A DNA stretch of 64,000 nt from Bradyrhizobium aeschynomenes (lineage in GTDB: Bacteria; Pseudomonadota; Alphaproteobacteria; Rhizobiales; Xanthobacteraceae). Each line of letters begins with the position of its first letter. Position 1 is the stretch's first letter. A model generated the notes under the pieces. That model saw only the letters and a program-made list of their open reading frames with translations, was not told where the DNA came from and did no database searches. Both the position numbers and the translations under genes were made by a program. Of the stretch, positions 1 to 8,600 are shown piece by piece. The stretch covers positions 1 to 64,000 of the forward strand of contig NZ_JABFDM010000020.1 in the NCBI RefSeq assembly GCF_013178945.1, read 5' to 3'.

Positions 1-2246
1 GGCGGCGGCCGGGCCACCGCTGCCATCGGCGGCGGGCTCGGCCGCGCCATTTGCGGCGGAGGCGCAGGACGCGCCATCTGCGGCGGGGGTGCGGAACGCA
101 CCATCGGCGGTGGGGGTGCTGGGCGCGCCATCTGCGGCGGAGCGGCCGGGCGCATGACTTGCGGCGGCGGCGCCGGCCGGGGCGGTGCCGCCCGGACCAT
201 CGGCGCAACCGGCGGTCGTGGCGGCGCCGGCGGCGGGCTCAACCGTGCGGTCGCCGGTGGCGGTGCGTGGCGCTGGATCGGCGGCGCCGCCTGCTGGATG
301 CGCGGGCTCACCTCGGGCACGCGGCCGCGGGGAGAAACTGATGGGATGGCCGGGCGGGCCGGCGTCGCGGACGGCCCCGCCGGCGGCGGCGCGACGGCCC
401 CGGCGGGCGTGCGGTTCGCGCGAAGATCCGGCCGCACCGACGGCGGCTGGCCCGGACCAGGGGACGCCGGTGCCTGCACGTGCGGATTCGGAGTCTGAAC
501 CGAGGGCGGAACCGGCGGACCGCCACGTCCCGGGACTGGCAGCGCATTCACGGGGGATGGCCCCTGCCCCGGTCCGCCCGGAGCGGGCGAAGCTCCGCCT
601 GAAGGCGCGTTGGCCTGCACCGCCGGGGGCGCGCCAGGCCTGCCGGCGGGATTGGCAAGCGGTCCGGGCGGCGGGACCTTGCCCTGCTGAATCAACGTCG
701 CGCGCTGCACCACTGCCGGCGGCAGGGCCGGAGCCACCGCCATCGCGGGCGATGTCGCCGCCGCGGGACCCGCGGTCATTGGCGCGGCTGGCGGCCCCGG
801 CCGGTTGATCACGGTGTTGATGACGGTCGTGTTGTGGATGTTCTGGTAGATGATGTTGCTCGGCGGTGGCGCGACGAAGGCCGGCGGCCGAACATAGACC
901 GGAATCGGCACGAACACCGGCCGCGGCAGGATGAACAGGCCGACCGGCGCGTAAGGTGGCGGCAGATCGACGAACTCGGGCGGTGGCGGCGGCAGCACGT
1001 AGACCGGCGGCGGCGGCGGAGGCACGAAGCCGAACTCTGGATCCGAGAACAGCAGCACCGGCCGTTCGACATAGATGACCTCGTCGAGCGGCGGCGGCGG
1101 CACGTCGTATTCGATCATCGCGAAGGTCGGCGGCGGCTCGGCTTGCGCCGACAACATCGCCAGGCGCCGTCGGGCATCCGCAGCATGCGCGCCATAGGGA
1201 TAACGTTTCAGATACGACCAATAGGCTTCAGGACTGTCGGTGCGATAGGTCCGCCGCCAGGTCAGCGCCTCGCGGCGGGCGGCGACGATGGCGCGCACCC
1301 GCCGGGCGAGCGGATCGCTCGGATAGGCCGCGATGAAATCCTCATAGCCCTGCAAGCTGTCACGCTCCAGCGCCGCGGCGTAGGCCTCCTGCACCGGCAG
1401 TTCGCGGATCGGACGGGCGCGCAGCGCCGCCGTCTGCTCGGGGCTTGCCTGCGTGGCCGGCGCATCCGGCGCGCGCTCGAAGAAGGTGAAGGCGGCCTGG
1501 ACCTTCTGCGCATCCCACGGCACCTGGGCGCCCTTGGTCTCCTCGTTGACGCGCAGCCGCAACCGGTCGAACACCTCCGGCAACGACAGCCCGCCGGTGC
1601 GGATCATCTCTGCCAGCGATCGCGCATAGACGCCGTAGGAGCCGGTCTCGTTCGGAGCGATCGTGCCCGGAGCTGCGTTGAAGGCGATCAGCATGTTGTT
1701 GTCGGGCTCGACCAGCGCGAGACCGCCTGCAATGGTCGAACCGCCGGTGATGAACGGCTGCTGGCGCGCGGCGTCGAGCACGACCACGCCGGCCTTCAAA
1801 GGAACCGCCGCGAGCTGACGCACATAGTCGCTCAGGCGCAAGCCCTCGGTCGGGATGTCGACATCGCTGGTGACGTTGGCATCGACGGGAAGGAAATAGT
1901 TCTCGCCGGCGAGCTGCATGCCGTAACCCGCGAGATAGACCATCGCCACGGTGTTGCCGTCTGACGACTGCGCCTTGTGAATGAAATCGCGAAAGCTCTT
2001 GCGCAGGGTGTCGGCATCGAGATCCCGGGCGCCGACCACGTCGAAGCCGGCAGCCTGCAAGGTCTGCGCGATCAGGCCGGCATCGTTGGCCGCGGTGGCC
2101 AGCGCGCCCTTGGCATAGGCGCCGTTGCCGACGACCAGGGCGATGCGCTTCTCCGGCGCGGGCTGCTGCGCCTCCGCCGGGCGATGCCAGGCCGCAGTCA
2201 CCAGCAGGCAGAACGTGACACTGAAAACGATATTGGCCAAGCGCAT
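1..2246 (-). CDS. Caspase-fold (peptidase C14-like) exported protein, catalytically degenerate, C-terminus cut by window edge
   Basis: The reading frame is open from an ATG at 2246 to the left edge, at least 748 codons. Residues 1-26 form a signal peptide ending in AEA. Residues about 33-250 show a caspase/metacaspase p20-like fold: the first strand reads KRIALVVGNGAY. The family's catalytic His (usually in a GHG motif) is Tyr108 in YLAGYGMQ, and the catalytic Cys (usually in DACR) is Ala160 in LDAARQQPF, so peptidase activity is not expected. Residues about 290-370 look like a linker with repeat-like spacing. The remainder is extremely Pro/Ala-rich, with poly-Pro runs and repeated PPPQMARP-like units near the edge. 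A periplasmic or surface binding/scaffold role is inference. The frame is unusual only in its C-terminal low complexity. Confidence 0.85.
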   Translation of the reverse strand, partial: MRLANIVFSVTFCLLVTAAWHRPAEAQQPAPEKRIALVVGNGAYAKGALATAANDAGLIAQTLQAAGFDVVGARDLDADTLRKSFRDFIHKAQSSDGNTVAMVYLAGYGMQLAGENYFLPVDANVTSDVDIPTEGLRLSDYVRQLAAVPLKAGVVVLDAARQQPFITGGSTIAGGLALVEPDNNMLIAFNAAPGTIAPNETGSYGVYARSLAEMIRTGGLSLPEVFDRLRLRVNEETKGAQVPWDAQKVQAAFTFFERAPDAPATQASPEQTAALRARPIRELPVQEAYAAALERDSLQGYEDFIAAYPSDPLARRVRAIVAARREALTWRRTYRTDSPEAYWSYLKRYPYGAHAADARRRLAMLSAQAEPPPTFAMIEYDVPPPPLDEVIYVERPVLLFSDPEFGFVPPPPPPVYVLPPPPPEFVDLPPPYAPVGLFILPRPVFVPIPVYVRPPAFVAPPPSNIIYQNIHNTTVINTVINRPGPPAAPMTAGPAAATSPAMAVAPALPPAVVQRATLIQQGKVPPPGPLANPAGRPGAPPAVQANAPSGGASPAPGGPGQGPSPVNALPVPGRGGPPVPPSVQTPNPHVQAPASPGPGQPPSVRPDLRANRTPAGAVAPPPAGPSATPARPAIPSVSPRGRVPEVSPRIQQAAPPIQRHAPPPATARLSPPPAPPRPPVAPMVRAAPPRPAPPPQVMRPAAPPQMARPAPPPPMVRSAPPPQMARPAPPPQMARPSPPPMAAVARPP

Positions 2247-2423
2247 GACGGTTCGAGCCCCTTCGAGGCACCAGCTTTGGATTCAGCGCGAGGATGGCTG
2301 AACCGCGGTTGAACGGAGGCATGTCCGTACAGTCCGACGCGCAGCTTTTTGTTCCCCCCGCCGTCGCTCCGGCCCGATCAGCAGCCGAGCCAGGGCCGCA
2401 TCATCGGAAACATCCGCTGACGA

Positions 2424-5400
2424 TCACAGCTGCTGCACGTCCACCACGCCGGTCACCGCCTTGATGGCGCCAGCAATTTGTGGCGAAACCTTGAAGCGGC
2501 CGGGCAGCTTCATCTCCACCTCGGTCTCCAGGTCGAGCATCATCACCAGCGAGACCTCGCCCTCGCCCGCGGCTGCCCGAGGCGCCAACGGCGGCGCAGC
2601 AGCGCCCTTGGCAAGCCCTCCATTGCCATTCGCCGCGGCACCTTCCGGCCCCTGCAGACGCTTGACGATGGAATCGAGCGGCTTGGTGTCGCGCAGGAAG
2701 ATGCGCAGGCCGCGCTGCGTCTTGGCGGCGGCATCGTCGAGCGGCTCGGCATGCAGCACGCGCGCGCGGACATCCTCGCCCTGCAGCTCGGCGCCGAGCT
2801 GCAGCAGCACCGCCGCGCCGGGCTCGAGCACGTCGCGATATTGTGCAAGGCCTTCCGAGAACAGCACCGCCTCGAAATGACCGGTTGGGTCCGACAGGCC
2901 CATGATGCCCATCTTGTTGCCGGTCTTGGTGCGCCGCTCCATGCGCGACACCACGGTGGCGGCGACCTTGCCGGCGGTCGCGCCGGTCTTCACCGCGCGG
3001 GAGAACTCGGCCCAGCTCTGCACCCGCAACCGCTTCAATGCTGCCGCGTAGTCGTCGAGCGGATGGCCCGACAGGAAGAAACCGATCGCGTCGTACTCGC
3101 GCCGCAGGCGCTCGGCGGGCAGCCAGTTCTCGATGTTCGGCAGGATGATCGCGGGCGCATCGGCCGCATTGCCGAACATGTCGTTCTGGCCCGATGTCGC
3201 GGCCTCGTTGGCACGCTGACAGGCGGCGACGATCGCATCGGCGCCGGCGAACACGCGCGCGCGGTTCTTGTCGAGCCCGTCGAACGCACCTGCGGCGGCC
3301 AGCGTCTCGATGATGCGCTTGTTGATCGCGCGCGGACTGACGCGGCTTGCGAAGTCCGCGAGCGACGTGAACGGGCCGCCCTTGTTGCGAGCTTCGACGA
3401 TCATCTCGATCGCCTGCGGACCGACGCCCTTCAAGGCGGCGAGCGCGTAGAAGATGGTGTTGCCGCTGACCTCGAAGGTGGGACCCGAGCGGTTGATCGA
3501 CGGCGGCTCGACCTTGATCCCCAGGCGCTGCGCCTCGGCGCGGAATTCCGACAGCTTGTCGGTGTTGTTCAGATCGAGCGTCATCGACGCCGCGATGAAC
3601 TCCACCGGATAATGCGCCTTCATGTAGGCGGTGTGGTAGGACACCAGCGCGTAGGCGGCGGCGTGCGACTTGTTGAAGCCGTAGTCGGCGAACTTGGCGA
3701 GCAGGTCGAAGATGGTGTCGGCCTGGTCCTTCGGCACGCCGTTCTTGACGGCGCCTTCGACGAAGCGGACGCGCTGCTTGTCCATCTCGGCGCGGATCTT
3801 CTTGCCCATGGCGCGGCGCAGCAGGTCGGCTTCGCCGAGCGAATAGCCGGACATCTGCTGCGCGACCTGCATCACCTGCTCCTGGTAGATGATGACGCCG
3901 AAGGTCTCCTTGAGGATCGGCTCCAGGATCGGGTGCAGATATTCCGGCTCCTCCTCGCCGTGCTTGCGGGCGCAGTAGGTCGGGATGTTGGCCATCGGTC
4001 CGGGACGATACAGCGCCACCAGCGCGATGATGTCCTCGAACCGGTCCGGGCGCATGTCGATCAGCGCCCGACGCATGCCCTGGCTTTCAACCTGGAACAC
4101 GCCGACCACATCGCCGCGCGCCAGCATCTGGTAGCTCGGCGCGTCGTCGATCGGCAGGGTCGCGAGATCGACATGAATGTCGCGCTGCTTCAACAGCTTC
4201 ACCGCGACGTCGAGCACCGTCAGCGTCTTCAGGCCGAGGAAGTCGAACTTGACGAGACCGGCCGGCTCGACCCATTTCATGTTGAACTGGGTGACCGGCA
4301 TGTCCGATTTCGGATCGCGATACATCGGCACCAGCTCGCTGAGCGGCCGGTCGCCGATGACGATGCCCGCCGCGTGGGTCGAGGCGTGCCGCGTCAGGCC
4401 TTCCAGGCGCATCGCGATGTCGAAGGCGCGCGCCACCACGGGATCCTCGTCGCGGAACGCCTGCAGCTTCGGCTCGCCCTCGATGGCGGCGGCGAGCGTG
4501 ACCGGCGCGGCCGGATTCTGCGGCACCAGCTTGGTCAGCTTGTCGACCTGTCCATAGGGCATCTGCAGCACGCGGCCGACGTCGCGCAGCACGCCGCGCG
4601 CCTGCAGGGTACCGAAGGTGATGATCTGCGCCACCTGGTCGCGGCCGTAGCGCTGCTGGACGTAGGAGATCACCTCGCCGCGGCGGTCCTGGCAGAAGTC
4701 GATGTCGAAGTCGGGCATCGACACGCGCTCGGGATTGAGGAAGCGTTCGAACAGCAGCGCGAAGCGCATCGGATCGAGGTCGGTGATGGTCAGCACCCAG
4801 GCCACCAGGGAGCCAGCGCCCGAACCGCGGCCCGGGCCGACGGGAATGCCGTGCGCCTTGGCCCATTTGATGAAGTCCGACACGATCAGGAAGTAGCCCG
4901 CGTACTTCATGCGCATGATGACGTCGAGCTCGAAGGCGAGCCGCTTCTGATAGTCCTCCTCGGTCATGCCCGGCGCCATGCCGTGCACCTTGAGGCGTCG
5001 TTCCAGGCCCTCCTCCGCCTGCCGCTTCAGCTCGGCGGCCTCGGCGCTGGCTGCGTCCACGGCGTCGGCGCCCGAGCCGGCGCCGACGGTGAAAAACGGC
5101 AGGATCGGCTTGCGCGTGCGCGGCCGGTACGAGCAGCGCTCGGCGATCTCGACCGTCGAGGCGAGCGCCTCGGGAATGTCGGCGAACAGCACCGCCATCT
5201 CGGCGCGGGTCTTGAAGCGGTGGTCGGGCGTCAGCTGCACGCGCTCGGTGTCGGCGATGAGATGGCCGCCGGCGATGCACAGCAGCGCGTCATGCGCCTC
5301 GTAGTCGTCGGCGGTCGCGAAATACGGCTCGTTGGTCGCAACCAGCGGCAGCCCTTTTTCATAGGCGATGTCGATCAGCCCGCCCTCGACGCGGCGCTCG

Positions 5401-5957
5401 CGCTCGACACCGTGGCGCTGCAGCTCGATGTAGAGACGGTCGCCGAACATGGTCGCCAGGCGCTCGCAGCGCTGCGCCGCCAGCGCGGCCATGTCGTGCT
5501 GGATCGCGAGCGAGATCGGTCCATCGGGACCACCCGTCAGCGCGATCACCCCATCGACGCCTTCGGTCAGCCAGTCGAACTTGATGTGCGGCGCCTGATG
5601 CGTCGGCGTCTCCAGGAAGGCGCGCGAGTTCAGCCGCATCAAATGGCGATAGCCCTCCTCCTTCGCGGCCAGCAGGACGATCCGCGCGGGCTGTGCGACC
5701 GCAGCCGCATTCCGCGCATTCGGGTCCATGTCGCCGAAGTCGATCGCGAGCTCGCAGCCGACGATCGGCTGGATGCCATAGCCCGCCATCTTGTCGGAGA
5801 ATTCCAGGCCACCGAACATGTTGTCGGTATCGGTCAGCGCCAGCGCGGGCTGGCGGTCGGCCTTGGCGAGCTCGCCGAGCTTGGCGATCTTGATCGAGCC
5901 CTTCAGCAGCGAATAGGCGGAATGGACGTGAAGATGGACGAATCCGGCGCTGGACAT
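2424..5957 (-). CDS. dnaE: DNA polymerase III subunit alpha (DnaE1)
   Basis: Replicative polymerase subunit of 1177 residues, the normal DnaE1 length (ImuC/DnaE2 is shorter and starts differently). The N-terminal PHP domain begins at FVHLHVHSAYS. The polymerase catalytic aspartates lie in PDFDIDF at about residues 415-421. The VGPGRGSGAGS motif is just upstream, and a helix-hairpin-helix, OB-fold and C-terminal tail follow. The ATG at 5957 is preceded by a modest AAGGCG ribosome site. The next gene upstream on the same strand is the 32-residue SOS-type microprotein at 6140-6238, with 182 bp between and no obvious terminator, so some dnaE transcription may start at the LexA-controlled promoter. 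Confidence 0.97.
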   Translation of the reverse strand: MSSAGFVHLHVHSAYSLLKGSIKIAKLGELAKADRQPALALTDTDNMFGGLEFSDKMAGYGIQPIVGCELAIDFGDMDPNARNAAAVAQPARIVLLAAKEEGYRHLMRLNSRAFLETPTHQAPHIKFDWLTEGVDGVIALTGGPDGPISLAIQHDMAALAAQRCERLATMFGDRLYIELQRHGVERERRVEGGLIDIAYEKGLPLVATNEPYFATADDYEAHDALLCIAGGHLIADTERVQLTPDHRFKTRAEMAVLFADIPEALASTVEIAERCSYRPRTRKPILPFFTVGAGSGADAVDAASAEAAELKRQAEEGLERRLKVHGMAPGMTEEDYQKRLAFELDVIMRMKYAGYFLIVSDFIKWAKAHGIPVGPGRGSGAGSLVAWVLTITDLDPMRFALLFERFLNPERVSMPDFDIDFCQDRRGEVISYVQQRYGRDQVAQIITFGTLQARGVLRDVGRVLQMPYGQVDKLTKLVPQNPAAPVTLAAAIEGEPKLQAFRDEDPVVARAFDIAMRLEGLTRHASTHAAGIVIGDRPLSELVPMYRDPKSDMPVTQFNMKWVEPAGLVKFDFLGLKTLTVLDVAVKLLKQRDIHVDLATLPIDDAPSYQMLARGDVVGVFQVESQGMRRALIDMRPDRFEDIIALVALYRPGPMANIPTYCARKHGEEEPEYLHPILEPILKETFGVIIYQEQVMQVAQQMSGYSLGEADLLRRAMGKKIRAEMDKQRVRFVEGAVKNGVPKDQADTIFDLLAKFADYGFNKSHAAAYALVSYHTAYMKAHYPVEFIAASMTLDLNNTDKLSEFRAEAQRLGIKVEPPSINRSGPTFEVSGNTIFYALAALKGVGPQAIEMIVEARNKGGPFTSLADFASRVSPRAINKRIIETLAAAGAFDGLDKNRARVFAGADAIVAACQRANEAATSGQNDMFGNAADAPAIILPNIENWLPAERLRREYDAIGFFLSGHPLDDYAAALKRLRVQSWAEFSRAVKTGATAGKVAATVVSRMERRTKTGNKMGIMGLSDPTGHFEAVLFSEGLAQYRDVLEPGAAVLLQLGAELQGEDVRARVLHAEPLDDAAAKTQRGLRIFLRDTKPLDSIVKRLQGPEGAAANGNGGLAKGAAAPPLAPRAAAGEGEVSLVMMLDLETEVEMKLPGRFKVSPQIAGAIKAVTGVVDVQQL

Positions 5958-6139
5958 GCTCGCCTTGCAACTTCCTGGAGGGCTTCCGAAAGCAGAGTCA
6001 CCGGCCAGCAGAGAGACATGACTATCGCCATCGCCCGAGAGCCCGACCGACTCGCCCGCTCATGATATCGGATCAGCCGCCGCGGAGTCCGGCCACCTGG
6101 ACCGCTGTCCGGCTTTTCCCCAGTCGCGCCCGCAAAAAA

Positions 6140-6238
6140 TCAAAGCTGCGGAATGATTTGCGCCCACAGCGCGATCATCCCGACGAACAGCGTGATGGAC
6201 GCCAGTGCGGCGGCTTCTTCAACGAAAACCTTCAGCAT
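6140..6238 (-). CDS. 32-residue single-pass membrane microprotein, predicted SOS-regulated
   Basis: A short ORF of 32 codons starts at the ATG at 6238 behind a strong AGGGAGGT ribosome site, and stops with TGA at 6140-6142. The product starts MLKVFVEEAAALASITLF and ends in IIPQL. Residues about 9-31 form one hydrophobic segment with an acidic N-terminal patch (EE). Immediately upstream are two LexA boxes overlapping a likely promoter (see 6257-6289), so I infer induction by DNA damage. The size, single membrane segment and SOS control resemble SidA, the 29-residue division inhibitor of Caulobacter, although no sequence identity to it is claimed. It may also be a regulator of, or co-transcribed with, dnaE downstream. 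Function unknown. Confidence 0.72.
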   Translation of the reverse strand: MLKVFVEEAAALASITLFVGMIALWAQIIPQL

Positions 6239-6256
6239 GGGGACCTCCCTGAGCTA

Positions 6257-6289
6257 GAACATATGAAGAACAATGTTCCTTTTTCGTTC
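6257..6289 (-). promoter_or_regulatory. Mirrored double LexA operator over a sigma70-type promoter
   Basis: On the plus strand GAAC-N7-GAAC occupies 6257-6271 and GTTC-N7-GTTC occupies 6275-6289, with AAT between them. The four half sites are exactly symmetric about 6273. GAAC/GTTC-N7 direct repeats are the established LexA box of alphaproteobacteria. On the minus strand a TTGACC -35 element (6293-6298) precedes the boxes, and a CATTGT-like -10 falls 17 bp downstream inside them. Repressor binding would therefore cover the promoter of the microprotein gene. Confidence 0.8.
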
Positions 6290-6360
6290 TCAGGTCAAGC
6301 ACGCTGACGAGGAGCGCGCCCCGCCGCCGCGGCACGTGGTTAATCTGTCGGCTGACGCTA

Positions 6361-6396
6361 CGAAAAAGGCCCCGGCGCGAACAACGCCGGGGCCTT
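6361..6396 (-). terminator. Rho-independent terminator of the 6420-7133 gene
   Basis: A perfect 12-bp stem pairs 6366-6377 (AAGGCCCCGGCG) with 6385-6396 across a 7-base loop. It is followed on the minus strand by a T-run from the A's at 6363-6367. It lies just after the stop of the outer membrane protein gene. Confidence 0.85.
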
Positions 6397-6419
6397 CGAT
6401 CCATCGCTGCAGGAGCGAA

Positions 6420-7133
6420 TCAGTACCGCGTCGCCACCGGGCCGCCGAAGCGATAGTTCAGGCGCGCGGTGAAGATGTCGGCGTCCTGCTTGATGCTGTC
6501 GGAGCCGAGCGCACCGAAGCTCACGGTCTGACGATCCATGAACAGATGGTCGTATTCGACACCCAGCGACCAGTTCGGAGCAAAGCCGTATTCCAGGCCG
6601 GCGCCGACCACGCCGCCCCAGCGCGTGTTGTCGTTGGAGGCGAGGAACCCGCCCGTGGCAGCATTCGTGATCGTGTAGGTGTTGCTGGTCACAGCCGCAC
6701 CGCCCTTGGCGTAGAGCAGCACGTTGTTCCAGGCGTAGCCGACCTGGCCGGTGAACAGACCGAACGCATCGGTCTTGGTGCGGTTGCGGGTGCCGAACAG
6801 CGCGCTCACATTGTCGCCGGAGAAATCGGCCCAGTTGCCCTGCGCTTCCACGCCGAACACCAGCTGGCCCATCTGCCAGCGATAGCCGACCTGGCCACCG
6901 ACGGTGCCGCCGGACGAATCGTGCGAGCCTTCGCGGCCGCCACCCACCAGATCCCAGGTGTTGTGGGTCCAGCCGCCGCCGCCGTTCACACCGATGTAGA
7001 AGCCGCTCCAGTCATAGATCGCGGCCATCACCGGCGGCGGTGCCTTCGTGTAGGGACGCGCAGCGAGATCCGCGGCCAGCGCCGGCGAGGCCAGCACCAC
7101 GATCGCCGTCGTCATCAACACAAGTTTCTTCAT
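6420..7133 (-). CDS. Outer membrane beta-barrel protein, Omp25/Omp31 (porin-like) family
   Basis: The product has 237 residues. A signal peptide (MKKLVLMTTAIVVLASPALA) ends at about residue 20-21, followed by the mature start ADLAARPYTKAPPP. The linker YDWSGFYIGVNGGGGW is the hallmark first strand of the Omp25/Omp31 eight-stranded barrels of Rhizobiales, and the C-terminal strand reads FTARLNYRFGGP. The start is taken as the ATG at 7133 rather than the GTG at 7136. The barrel would sit in the outer membrane as a structural or adhesion porin. A close paralogue lies at 7827-8600, separated by the opposite-strand DUF3551 gene. Its own terminator lies at 6361-6396. Confidence 0.92.
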   Translation of the reverse strand: MKKLVLMTTAIVVLASPALAADLAARPYTKAPPPVMAAIYDWSGFYIGVNGGGGWTHNTWDLVGGGREGSHDSSGGTVGGQVGYRWQMGQLVFGVEAQGNWADFSGDNVSALFGTRNRTKTDAFGLFTGQVGYAWNNVLLYAKGGAAVTSNTYTITNAATGGFLASNDNTRWGGVVGAGLEYGFAPNWSLGVEYDHLFMDRQTVSFGALGSDSIKQDADIFTARLNYRFGGPVATRY

Positions 7134-7394
7134 CACAGGTCCAGTCTCGTCTCATTTGGCCCCCAGGCCAGCCGCACGTCTTAACCATCCGGGCCACAAT
7201 TGCTGTAGCGTCGTGGTCACAGCGCGCTTCTGAACGAGCCCTGGACATGTCCGGAAATTAATCTGCAATCACAGTGTGTTGATGGAACATTCCAACTTGC
7301 AATCGGAGGCTGACAGACTACACACGAAGCGACATCCGCGCCGCCTCGCCACGCTGCGCAAATGCTGTCATCACGAGATGAAGGGAGATCGTTG

Positions 7395-7730
7395 ATGCGT
7401 GACGTGTTCTTTGCGGCCCTGGCTGCAGCCGGCCTCGCGGTCGCGACCCATGCGCCGGCGCACGCCGTCGGCGTCAGGCATGCGTTCTGCCTGCAGGGCG
7501 ACCAGCACCCGGGACTCAGCAACTGCACCTTCGACACTTACGCGCAGTGTCAGGCGACGGCCTCGGGCCGCCTGCTGACCTGCATCGCCAATCCATATTT
7601 TGCCGGCGTCAGCAATGATCCGCGCGCGACGCCCTATCCCTATCCGCACCGGCAGCGCATCAAGCCGCGGCCGCCGGCGCCGAACCCCTACGCCCCCTTC
7701 CCCAATCCCTTCGTGTTCGAAGAGGATTGA
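7395..7730 (+). CDS. Small secreted DUF3551-type protein
   Basis: The product has 111 residues. The start is the ATG at 7395, chosen because AAGGGAGA lies 6-13 bases upstream; an in-frame ATG at 7362 lacks this. A signal peptide ends after APAHA. The mature part has the DUF3551 layout: a Cys-containing segment (FCLQGDQHPGLSNCTF), then YAQCQATASGRLLTCIANPYF, giving four cysteines that probably form two disulfides in the periplasm. A Pro/Tyr-rich C-terminal tail follows. The family is abundant in Bradyrhizobium and has no known function. It sits alone on the plus strand between two minus-strand barrel genes and converges on the second one. Confidence 0.8.
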   Translation: MRDVFFAALAAAGLAVATHAPAHAVGVRHAFCLQGDQHPGLSNCTFDTYAQCQATASGRLLTCIANPYFAGVSNDPRATPYPYPHRQRIKPRPPAPNPYAPFPNPFVFEED

Positions 7731-7771
7731 GCGGCACATCGGCGCCGACGATGCCGGCTTCCCCGTTGCAT

Positions 7772-7801
7772 CGATCGCCGGGGCCGTGGCCTCGGCGATC
7801 G
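7772..7801. terminator. Hairpin between convergent genes, possible bidirectional terminator
   Basis: CGATCGCCGGGG (7772-7783) pairs with CCTCGGCGATCG (7790-7801), giving 11 Watson-Crick pairs and one G-U over a 6-base loop. It lies between the stops of the DUF3551 gene and the barrel gene at 7827. Neither side has a good T-run, so termination activity is uncertain. Confidence 0.45.
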
Positions 7802-7826
7802 CTTTCGGCAGCGGCCGACGCCTGCG

Positions 7827-8600
7827 TCAGCGCATCATGCCGAAGCCCGGGCCGAACTTGTAGTTCAGCTTCACGAGGCCGATGTCGACGTCCTGCTTGA
7901 TGCGATGGGTCATCGCGGGCTGGCCCGCGGCGGCAACAAAGTTCAGGTTCTTGTTGCCGAGAAAGATGTGGTCGTACTCGACGCCCACCGACCAGTTCGG
8001 CGCGAAGCCATATTCGATACCCGCGCCGATCGTGCCGCCCCAACGCGTCGTATTCGCGCGATCGAGCATCACGTTGGTGCCGGTGGTGAAGGTGTCGTAG
8101 CGATCGCCCACGACCGCGGCGCCACCTTTGACATAGCCCAAAACGTTGTCGAAGGCGTAGCCGACCTGGCCGGTGAACAGGCCGAAGCCGTTGGTGCGTG
8201 AACGGTCGCTTACATTGGGAAGAATCAGGTTGCGGTTCGTGCCCTTGAAGTTGGCCCAGTCGCCCTGCGCCTCGACGCCGAACACCCAGTTCGCCATCTG
8301 GTAGCGATATCCGACCTGGCCGCCGACCGCCGCTCCGCCGCCGCCGGAGCAGCCTTCGCGATTCGCCGCCGGGTTGACCGCAACACCTGCGTTCGAAACG
8401 AGGTTCCAGCAGTCGCGGCTGGAGCCGCCGCCGGCGTTGAAGCCGATGTAGAAGCCGCTCCAATCATACACCGTGGCCATGACGGCCTGTGGAGCCTTGG
8501 TGTAGGGACCCTTCTTCACTGGAAGATCAGCCGCGAAAGCAGACGTCGCCACGGCGATTGCGCCGAGCCCCACCATTGCGCCGAAAAGCGTTTTCATCAT
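7827..8600 (-). CDS. Outer membrane beta-barrel protein, Omp25/Omp31 family (second copy)
   Basis: The product has 257 residues from the ATG at 8600 (ATGATG pair; ACGGAG lies 6-11 bases upstream). A longer frame reaches 8678, but its extra N-terminus has no signal features. The signal peptide MMKTLFGAMVGLGAIAVATS ends in AFA and the mature protein starts ADLPVKKGPYTKAP. The YDWSGFYIGFNAGGGSS first strand and the alternating barrel strands match the paralogue at 6420-7133, with insertions near residue 60 (DCWNLVSNAGVAV). It lacks a clear T-run terminator. The predicted location is the outer membrane. Confidence 0.9.
   Translation of the reverse strand: MMKTLFGAMVGLGAIAVATSAFAADLPVKKGPYTKAPQAVMATVYDWSGFYIGFNAGGGSSRDCWNLVSNAGVAVNPAANREGCSGGGGAAVGGQVGYRYQMANWVFGVEAQGDWANFKGTNRNLILPNVSDRSRTNGFGLFTGQVGYAFDNVLGYVKGGAAVVGDRYDTFTTGTNVMLDRANTTRWGGTIGAGIEYGFAPNWSVGVEYDHIFLGNKNLNFVAAAGQPAMTHRIKQDVDIGLVKLNYKFGPGFGMMR

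Noticed and set aside
2478..6065. Very long plus-strand open frame opposite dnaE
   Set aside because: It mirrors the codon structure of dnaE on the other strand; it has Arg/His/Gln-rich composition, no motif and no ribosome site. Long antisense frames are expected in GC-rich genes.
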